The position numbers were made by a program, and so were the translations under genes. 19,856 bases of DNA from Rhodobacteraceae bacterium UBA7436 (GTDB lineage Bacteria; Pseudomonadota; Alphaproteobacteria; Rhodobacterales; Rhodobacteraceae). Positions 14,468 through 19,856 of this stretch are shown piece after piece; the stretch's first letter is position 1; each line of letters begins with the position of its first letter. The notes beneath the pieces were generated by a model. The model did no database searches. It had not been told where the DNA came from and worked only from the letters and a program-made list of their open reading frames with translations. The DNA lies in the NCBI GenBank assembly GCA_002478745.1, contig DLQI01000005.1, positions 1 to 19,856 of the forward strand, in the 5' to 3' direction.

Positions 14468-16000
14468 ATGCGCGGCCCACACAATATCTGGCGACTGATC
14501 CGCACAGGCGCAACACTTGAACGAACAGGCGCGATGAATGTCGTTCTGGATGCGTTTGAAGCGCCGCGTTCTCTGCGGTTCGTTGCCAAGGCGCTGGGCA
14601 AGCCTTTCATGTGGTTGGGCTACAAAGGTGACCCTGACATGCCGCCAGCGACGCGTGCACTGACGGCACTGGGTCCTGCATATATTAAATTGGGGCAAGT
14701 TCTTTCAACGCGTCCTGATGTTGTTGGCGCTGAGTTGGCGGTTCAACTGCGTGTGCTTCAAGACAAACTACCGCCATTCTCAATCGAGGAAGCTAAGGCT
14801 GAGGTCGAACGGGAATTGGGCCAGCCTGTTGATCAGATTTTTTCAGAGTTTAGCGAACCCGTCGCTGCGGCTTCTATCGCGCAGGTTCACCGGGCACGTG
14901 TTGCCGCAACTGGTGAAGATGTTGCGGTCAAGGTGTTGCGTCCCGGAATTGAGCGGGCATTTGGCAAAGACGTTGATGCGTTCTACCTTGCTGCACGGAT
15001 TATGGAAATTTGTGCACCTGGCGCGCGCCGCCTAAGGCCCATCGAAGTGATCGAACATTTTGATGGTGTGGTTCAGGGTGAACTTGATCTGCGCTTAGAA
15101 AGTTCTGCAGCTTCTGAATTTGCGGCTAACACTGAGAATGATGAAGGTTTTCAGCTTCCCAAAATTAAGTGGGAATTTTCAGCACGACGCGTGATGACTT
15201 TGGGTTGGGCAGACGGCGCTCCAATGGGCGACAACGATGCAATTGATGCGGCGGGTCACAACCGCGCTTTGCTTGGTGATCGCGTTTTGCAATTGTTTTT
15301 AAGCCATGCGCTGCGTGACGGCTATTTTCATGCTGACATGCACCAAGGCAATCTAAAGGTTGCTCCAAACGGTGACATCATCGCCTATGATTTTGGGATC
15401 ATGGGCCATATCGATGAATACACCCGCCGCGTTTACGCCGAGATTTTGTACGGCTTCATTCGCAAGGATTACAAGCGGGTCGCGCAGGTCCATTTTGAAG
15501 CGGGCTATGTTCCTGCTGACAAAGATGTTGATGAATTTGCACGCGCACTGCGCGCTGTTGGCGAACCCATTTTTGGGATGGATGCATCCCAGATGTCTAT
15601 GGGTCGTTTGTTCAGCTATCTGTTTGAGGTAACAGAACGCTTTGGCATGGAAACACGGACCGAGTTGATTTTGCTGCAGCGCACCATGGTTGTGGTCGAA
15701 GGCGTCGCCCGTAGTTTGAACCCGCAAATCAACATCTGGGAAGTCGCCAGCCCAATCGTGACCGATTACATCACGAAGTCCATTGGGCCGAAGGCTGTCC
15801 TATCTGATCTAGGGAAAACCGCGCGCGTTCTGGCGCGCTTTGGCCCGCGCCTGCCGGCATTGGTCGAAGGTCTGTTGATCCAACAGGGTCAACTCGACAC
15901 CCCAAATCGCCCAACGTTTTGGCGTTGGATTATCCTTACGGCGGTTTGTTCCGTTGGGATAGGTGCCTTTGGTCTAACGCTGGTTGATCGCTTTTTCTAA
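14468..16000 (+). CDS. ubiB: UbiB, atypical kinase-like ATPase required for ubiquinone biosynthesis
   Basis: UbiB belongs to the ABC1/ADCK/COQ8 family and helps extract or present membrane-bound ubiquinone precursors to the biosynthetic complex. It is a membrane-anchored ATPase rather than a classical protein kinase. The start at 14468 gives 510 residues; the frame runs 11 codons further up into ubiE, but the family N-terminus begins here. Diagnostic motifs are KLGQ at 74-77, the alanine-rich loop PVAAASIAQVHRA near 131-143, Lys155 in VAVKVLRPG, HADMHQGN at 288-295 and DFG at 308-310. One or two hydrophobic helices end the chain (about 485-505). Its stop overlaps that of the convergent phosphoesterase by four bases. 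In related genomes I recall coaBC following; it is absent here. Confidence 0.95.
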   Translation: MRGPHNIWRLIRTGATLERTGAMNVVLDAFEAPRSLRFVAKALGKPFMWLGYKGDPDMPPATRALTALGPAYIKLGQVLSTRPDVVGAELAVQLRVLQDKLPPFSIEEAKAEVERELGQPVDQIFSEFSEPVAAASIAQVHRARVAATGEDVAVKVLRPGIERAFGKDVDAFYLAARIMEICAPGARRLRPIEVIEHFDGVVQGELDLRLESSAASEFAANTENDEGFQLPKIKWEFSARRVMTLGWADGAPMGDNDAIDAAGHNRALLGDRVLQLFLSHALRDGYFHADMHQGNLKVAPNGDIIAYDFGIMGHIDEYTRRVYAEILYGFIRKDYKRVAQVHFEAGYVPADKDVDEFARALRAVGEPIFGMDASQMSMGRLFSYLFEVTERFGMETRTELILLQRTMVVVEGVARSLNPQINIWEVASPIVTDYITKSIGPKAVLSDLGKTARVLARFGPRLPALVEGLLIQQGQLDTPNRPTFWRWIILTAVCSVGIGAFGLTLVDRFF

Positions 16001-16746
16001 GCAGGCGTTAGTTCTTTGCGACCCGTGTTGGTTAAAGTCCACGCCTTGCCACCTTCGAACACGGCTGTCGTTAACGGTTTGAACTTACCTGCACCAGTAT
16101 CCAGATTGATGCGGTTTCCGTAATGGGTGGCTTCTTCGACAATGGTGTGGCCGTGGATGATCATTTTTGGATGGGCGGCTGTGTATTCGTGAAACCCCTT
16201 ACGGATCCAAATTAGATCTTCCAAGCTTTGTTGATCTAGTGGCACTTCTGGACGCACACCTGCGTGACAGAAGAACAGGTCTTCATGCGTATAGGACAAC
16301 GATAACTTTTTTAGGAAATCTACATGGGCTTGAGGTATTGCGGCTAGAGCTTCGGCATGGGTGTCCATGAGGCGGGTACGGCCTGTCGACATGACACCGT
16401 ATGATGCAAGTGTTGTATCGCCGCCTAGACGCGGGTGAAGCCAATACAATTCAGTGATGATCTGTGGATCGTGCTGTGGCGGGCTTTGCATGAACAATTC
16501 AAACATGTGGTCGTGGTTGCCTTTGATAAAGGTCCAATTGCGGCCCGTGTTTTTGCCCTCGATCAGCAGGTCAATCACACCGCGGCTGTCTGGCCCGCGA
16601 TCGGTGTAGTCACCTAAGAATACAATTTGTGCTTCCTTGCCGCCATCTTTCTCAATCAAATCTAATACGCGGTGCAGTTCTGCCAATTGCCCGTGGATGT
16701 CCCCAATCGCATAGATTGAGCCAGATGTTTTTGTTGCCGATGTCAT
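15997..16746 (-). CDS. PPP-type metallophosphoesterase (serine/threonine phosphatase or ApaH-like)
   Basis: The 249 residues carry the full two-metal phosphoesterase set: GDIHGQ at 15-20, GDYTDRGPDS at 45-54, KGNHDH at 75-80, a later FCHAGVRPE and IHGHTIVEEA near the C-terminus. This order is that of the PPP family (bacterial PrpA/PrpB-like protein phosphatases and diadenosine tetraphosphatases). It lacks a signal peptide and is probably cytoplasmic. Substrate is open: phosphoprotein, nucleotide or small molecule. It lies downstream of serC-serA on the same strand but behind a strong hairpin; GAGG lies ten bases before the ATG. It is not of the HAD fold used by SerB, so it should not be taken as the missing phosphoserine phosphatase without a test. 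Confidence 0.9.
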   Translation of the reverse strand: MTSATKTSGSIYAIGDIHGQLAELHRVLDLIEKDGGKEAQIVFLGDYTDRGPDSRGVIDLLIEGKNTGRNWTFIKGNHDHMFELFMQSPPQHDPQIITELYWLHPRLGGDTTLASYGVMSTGRTRLMDTHAEALAAIPQAHVDFLKKLSLSYTHEDLFFCHAGVRPEVPLDQQSLEDLIWIRKGFHEYTAAHPKMIIHGHTIVEEATHYGNRINLDTGAGKFKPLTTAVFEGGKAWTLTNTGRKELTPA

Positions 16747-16763
16747 CGTTCAGTCGCCTCACG

Positions 16764-16794
16764 CAAAACGCCGCTCCAACAATTGGAGCGGCGT
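16764..16794 (-). terminator. Strong hairpin after serA, just before the phosphoesterase start
   Basis: A perfect 12-base inverted repeat (16768-16779 and 16783-16794, ACGCCGCTCCAA) has a 3-base loop. On the - strand it is followed by TTTTGCG, a short T run. It ends ~20 bases before the phosphoesterase ATG and starts 25 bases after the serA stop, so it can terminate serA or work as an attenuator for the downstream gene. Confidence 0.75.
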
Positions 16795-16819
16795 CTGCAT
16801 TGTTAAATATTTTGTCGCC

Positions 16820-18415
16820 TTAGGCTACGTCAAAAGCCAGTGGCTTCACTTGCTTGAACAATTTCGTCGCGTCCAACGCATCGATAACGTCCTGTTTCAC
16901 CGGATGATCGATGTAAAGAAGGGCAATCGCTTCGCCGCCAACTTCGCTACGACCCAGGGTAAAGTTAGCGATGTTAACGCCGTTTTCGCCCATAGTGTTG
17001 CCCAGCAAACCAATTATACCCGGAACGTCTTCGTTCGTAGTGTACAACATGTTTGCACCGATTTCGGCGTCAACGTTGATGCCTTTGATCTGAATGAAAC
17101 GTGGCTTACCATCGCTGAACACAGTACCGGCAACAGAACGCTCACGCTTGTCTGTTACAACAGTCACTTTGATGTATCCGTCAAATGCGCCGGACTTATC
17201 TTGGTTGGTTGTGCTGATCTGGATGCCGCGCTCTTTTGCGATCAATGGTGCGCTGACCATGTTCACATCTGGGTTGGCTTTTTTCATGATACCCGCAACA
17301 ACGCCGCAGTTCAGCGCGTCTAGGTTCATTTCAGAAACCGCACCGTCATAAAGAATGTTGATGGCTTTGATTGGCTCGTCTGTCATCTGGCCTGTGAAAG
17401 AGCCAAGGTGGCTGGCCAGCTCAAGCCATGGGCCCATAACTTTGGCTTCTTCGGCGGTCACAGATGGCATGTTCAGCGCGTTGGTTACGGCACCTGTCAG
17501 AAGGTAATCTGACATTTGTTCCGCCACTTGAAGCGCTACGTTTTCTTGGGCCTCAGTCGTCGCCGCACCAAGGTGAGGGGTGCAAACAACGTTTGGCAAG
17601 TTGAACAATGCGTTTTCTTTGGCAGGCTCGTTTGCGAACACGTCAAAGGCTGCACCAGCAACGTGGCCAGATTTCAGCGCTTCGGCCAAGGCTTCTTCGT
17701 CGACCAAACCACCACGGGCACAGTTGATGATGCGAACGCCTTTTTTGGTCTTAGCCAGGTTTTCACGGCTTAGAATGTTGGCTGTTTGCTTGGTGAAGGG
17801 TACGTGCAACGTGATAAAGTCAGCGCGCTTAAGTAGTTCGTCTAGCTCAACTTTTTCAACGCCCATCTTCTCGGCTTTTTCTTCGCCAAGGAAGGGATCG
17901 TATGCCACAACCTTCATTTTCAAACCACGGGCGCGGTCGCAAACGATGCCACCGATGTTACCTGCGCCGATGACGCCAAGGGTTTTGCCAGTCAGTTCAA
18001 CGCCCATAAATTTGGACTTTTCCCATTTGCCGGCGTGTGTGGATTCGCTGGCTTCTGGGATCTGACGTGCCACTGCAAACATCATCGCAATGGCGTGTTC
18101 TGCTGTTGTGATCATATTGCCAAAAGGCGTGTTCATGACGATCACACCCTTTTTAGAAGCGGCTTCTTTGTCGATGTTATCAGTACCGATACCAGCGCGC
18201 GCAATGACCTTTAGGTTCGTTGCATTCGCAAGGATCGCATCAGTCACGCGGGTCGCGGAACGGATGGCCAAACCATCGTAGTTGCCGATGATTGCCGCCA
18301 AGGCTTCCTTATCTTTTCCAAGGTCAGGTTGGAAATCTACGTCGATGCCGCGGTCACGGAAAATTTGAACAGCTGCTTCGCTAAGCTTGTCAGAGATGAG
18401 TACTTTAGGTGCCAT
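16820..18415 (-). CDS. serA: D-3-phosphoglycerate dehydrogenase
   Basis: SerA oxidises 3-phosphoglycerate to 3-phosphohydroxypyruvate with NAD+, the first step of serine synthesis in the cytoplasm. From the ATG at 18415 (GGAG six bases before it) it has 531 residues, the long type with an intervening ASB domain. The NAD-binding GxGxxG is GAGNIG at 150-155. The catalytic set is Arg234 (NCARGGLVDE), Glu263 (FANEPA) and His281 (TPHLGAATTEAQ). The middle part (about 315-450) is the allosteric substrate-binding region. The end (from about 455, NMLYTTNEDVPGIIGLLG) is an ACT domain that in this family senses serine. The open frame extends upstream into serC, but that part is not serA-like. It follows serC by 73 bases. 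Confidence 0.97.
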   Translation of the reverse strand: MAPKVLISDKLSEAAVQIFRDRGIDVDFQPDLGKDKEALAAIIGNYDGLAIRSATRVTDAILANATNLKVIARAGIGTDNIDKEAASKKGVIVMNTPFGNMITTAEHAIAMMFAVARQIPEASESTHAGKWEKSKFMGVELTGKTLGVIGAGNIGGIVCDRARGLKMKVVAYDPFLGEEKAEKMGVEKVELDELLKRADFITLHVPFTKQTANILSRENLAKTKKGVRIINCARGGLVDEEALAEALKSGHVAGAAFDVFANEPAKENALFNLPNVVCTPHLGAATTEAQENVALQVAEQMSDYLLTGAVTNALNMPSVTAEEAKVMGPWLELASHLGSFTGQMTDEPIKAINILYDGAVSEMNLDALNCGVVAGIMKKANPDVNMVSAPLIAKERGIQISTTNQDKSGAFDGYIKVTVVTDKRERSVAGTVFSDGKPRFIQIKGINVDAEIGANMLYTTNEDVPGIIGLLGNTMGENGVNIANFTLGRSEVGGEAIALLYIDHPVKQDVIDALDATKLFKQVKPLAFDVA

Positions 18416-18445
18416 GATGGGCTCCAATTCTAATGTATGTTTTAT

Positions 18446-18478
18446 GTCGGTATAACGTCGGTATTGCGTCGGTGTTTG
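18446..18478. repeat. Three 11-base direct repeats between serC and serA
   Basis: GTCGGTATAAC, GTCGGTATTGC and GTCGGTGTTTG follow one another without gap (starts 18446, 18457, 18468). On the - strand each contains ACCGAC. The 11-base period places the identical cores on one face of the helix, as expected for repeated half-sites of a regulator, though a small tandem duplication is also possible. Confidence 0.65.
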
Positions 18479-18488
18479 AAACCGATGC

Positions 18489-19631
18489 TTAAGCGGACGC
18501 GATTTCGGATTCGAAAGCCCAAGCGAGCCATGGCAACATCGCTGAGATGTCAGACGTTTCAACCGTCCCACCACACCAAATGCGCAAGCCAGCTGGCGCG
18601 TCGCGATATGCACCAACGTCGAGCGCCACATTTTCGTCAGCCAAACGTTTTGCAATCGCTTTTGCAAACTTTGGACCGTCAGTAATGCGGGCATCTGTGA
18701 ACTTCACGCAAACGGATGTGTTTGAACGTGTCGCAGGATCAGTCGCAAGGAAATCAACCCAATCGTTGGCTGCAACGAAATCTGTTACGGCGGCTGTGTT
18801 TGCATCCGCACGTGCAATCAAACCTTGAAGGCCGCCGACTGAACGGGCCCAATCAAGGGCAAATAGGTAATCTTCAACAGCCAACATAGAAGGGGTGTTG
18901 ATGGTTTCACCTTTAAAGATTCCATCGATCAATTTCCCACCTTTGGTCAGGCGGAAGATTTTTGGCATTGGCCATGCTGGTGTGTAGCTTTCCAGACGCG
19001 CAACTGCACGTGGGGAAAGGATCAGCATGCCGTGGGCCGCTTCGCCGCCCAAAACTTTTTGCCAAGAGAATGTTGTAACGTCCAACTTGTCCCATGGCAG
19101 GTCCATCGCGAAGGCCGCAGATGTCGCATCGCACAATATTAGGCCATCACGGTCCGCAGGGATCACATCGCCATTTGCCATACGAACGCCAGAGGTGGTG
19201 CCGTTCCAAGTAAAGCAAACATCGTTGTCATAGTTAAGAGCAGACATGTCCACGATCTCGCCGTAGTCGGCGGTGTGAACGGAATGTTCGATTTTCAGTT
19301 GCTTGACCACATCAGTGACCCAACCAGCGCCGAAAGATTCCCATGCAACCATTTGTGCAGGGCGTTCACCCAACAAGGACCACATCGCCATTTCAAAGGC
19401 GCCAGTGTCAGAGGCCGGAACGATGCCGATTTTGTAATCAGCAGGGATGCCAAGAATGTCGCGCGTCTCTTCGATTGCGGCAGCAAGTTTCGCTTTGCCG
19501 ACAGCAGCGCGGTGTGAGCGACCAAGTGGTGCATCGTTTAGCGCTTCAAGAGTGTGTGTTGGGGGTTTGGCGCATGGGCCAGATGAAAAACGCGGATTTG
19601 CCGGCCGCGTGGCTGGTTGCTGAGTAGTCAT
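18489..19631 (-). CDS. serC: Phosphoserine aminotransferase
   Basis: SerC is a PLP enzyme that converts 3-phosphohydroxypyruvate and glutamate into O-phosphoserine and 2-oxoglutarate; a SerC also serves pyridoxal phosphate synthesis in many bacteria. It has 380 residues and looks like the variant found in alphaproteobacteria and Methanosarcina rather than the ~360-residue E. coli type. Lys192 in TTFSWQKVLGGEAAHG is the PLP lysine. FSSGPCAKPP near 15-24 and HRAAVGKAKL near 40-49 bind the substrate phosphate. Asp168 in LILCDATSAAF is placed to contact the PLP ring nitrogen. An AAGGA eight bases before the ATG supports the start. It precedes serA on the same strand, so the two successive enzymes form an operon, preceded by a structured leader. 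Confidence 0.96.
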   Translation of the reverse strand: MTTQQPATRPANPRFSSGPCAKPPTHTLEALNDAPLGRSHRAAVGKAKLAAAIEETRDILGIPADYKIGIVPASDTGAFEMAMWSLLGERPAQMVAWESFGAGWVTDVVKQLKIEHSVHTADYGEIVDMSALNYDNDVCFTWNGTTSGVRMANGDVIPADRDGLILCDATSAAFAMDLPWDKLDVTTFSWQKVLGGEAAHGMLILSPRAVARLESYTPAWPMPKIFRLTKGGKLIDGIFKGETINTPSMLAVEDYLFALDWARSVGGLQGLIARADANTAAVTDFVAANDWVDFLATDPATRSNTSVCVKFTDARITDGPKFAKAIAKRLADENVALDVGAYRDAPAGLRIWCGGTVETSDISAMLPWLAWAFESEIASA

Positions 19632-19635
19632 TGAT

Positions 19636-19705
19636 GCTATCCTTACAGATAATTGCCCTTCGTTGGGGAAGGGTGTCCCACTTGTGGGGATACGGAACCC
19701 CAGTT
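19636..19705 (-). ncRNA. Structured 5' leader of serC; candidate serC leader RNA motif
   Basis: On the - strand, upstream of the serC ATG, GC-rich blocks can pair in competing ways. GGGG (19701-19698) can pair with CCCC (19689-19686), and CCCA (19688-19685) with TGGG (19680-19677) through a CAAG loop; these two exclude each other. CCCTTC (19673-19668) pairs with GAAGGG (19661-19656) next to the Shine-Dalgarno AAGGA (19644-19640), which itself sits in the loop of a weak TATC/GATA stem. From memory, a serC leader motif upstream of serC-serA operons was described in alphaproteobacteria in the same study as the SAM-II riboswitch. Position and character fit. The ligand, if any, is not known to me. 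Confidence 0.6.
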
Positions 19706-19856
19706 AAAACAGCAACAGGCAAAGATGCTTGTCTTGCAGATAAATGTAGCTTTTTGCAGAGCGATGCGGGAACGCATGTTTCATATTGGCACAAGTCTGA
19801 CACAATAAAATCTGGTTTTGCTCTACAACACTGGGTCGCAGAACGAAGTGGCAGGC

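Noticed and set aside
18416..18694. N-terminal extension of serA to 624 residues
   Set aside because: The extra part overlaps the 3' end of serC and is not serA-like; GGAG and the family N-terminus mark 18415.
19764..19777. ATGCG-GGAA-CGCAT hairpin upstream of the serC leader
   Set aside because: Five base pairs with a tetraloop arise often by chance, and it has no clear link to a gene signal.

Overview
The window is bacterial chromosome, most likely from a marine alphaproteobacterium of the order Rhodobacterales (roseobacter group). This is judged from protein character and gene order only: mutM facing ubiE-ubiB, next to enoyl-CoA hydratase, rpsT, dnaA, dnaN, recF and gyrB, plus an alphaproteobacterial type serC-serA pair. 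GC content is moderate by eye. Genes are tightly packed. I see no insertion sequence, prophage, CRISPR array, tRNA or rRNA.

Layout, left to right. (1) Positions 1-2286: the end of a DMT-family exporter on the + strand meets pncB and pncA on the - strand, a two-gene NAD salvage unit. (2) 2390-3301: trhO, a tRNA uridine-34 hydroxylase, on the + strand. (3) 3409-4103: a scar of a lost flagellar locus. The first ~45 codons of motB (frameshifted) run directly into the last ~185 codons of flgI (interrupted by a stop codon). A CtrA-like site lies upstream and a strong hairpin follows. (4) 4155-13602, all on the - strand: mutM, enoyl-CoA hydratase, rpsT, dnaA, dnaN, recF, a LysE-type exporter and gyrB. 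This is the replication-initiation and supercoiling block. A ~440-base non-coding stretch between rpsT and dnaA holds five GANTC methylation sites, a candidate dnaA promoter and inverted repeats. (5) 13714-16000, + strand: ubiE-ubiB for ubiquinone synthesis, divergent from mutM. (6) 15997-19631, - strand: serC-serA, the first two steps of serine synthesis in a pair, followed by a hairpin and a PPP-type metallophosphoesterase. A structured leader precedes serC and fits what I recall of the alphaproteobacterial serC leader RNA.

Most of the window is conserved housekeeping. I did not find a convincing new multi-gene system. The points worth a second look are the motB'-'flgI deletion scar, the serC leader with mutually exclusive hairpins, the GANTC cluster in front of dnaA, alternative hairpins in the dnaN leader, and an 11-base-period repeat between serC and serA.
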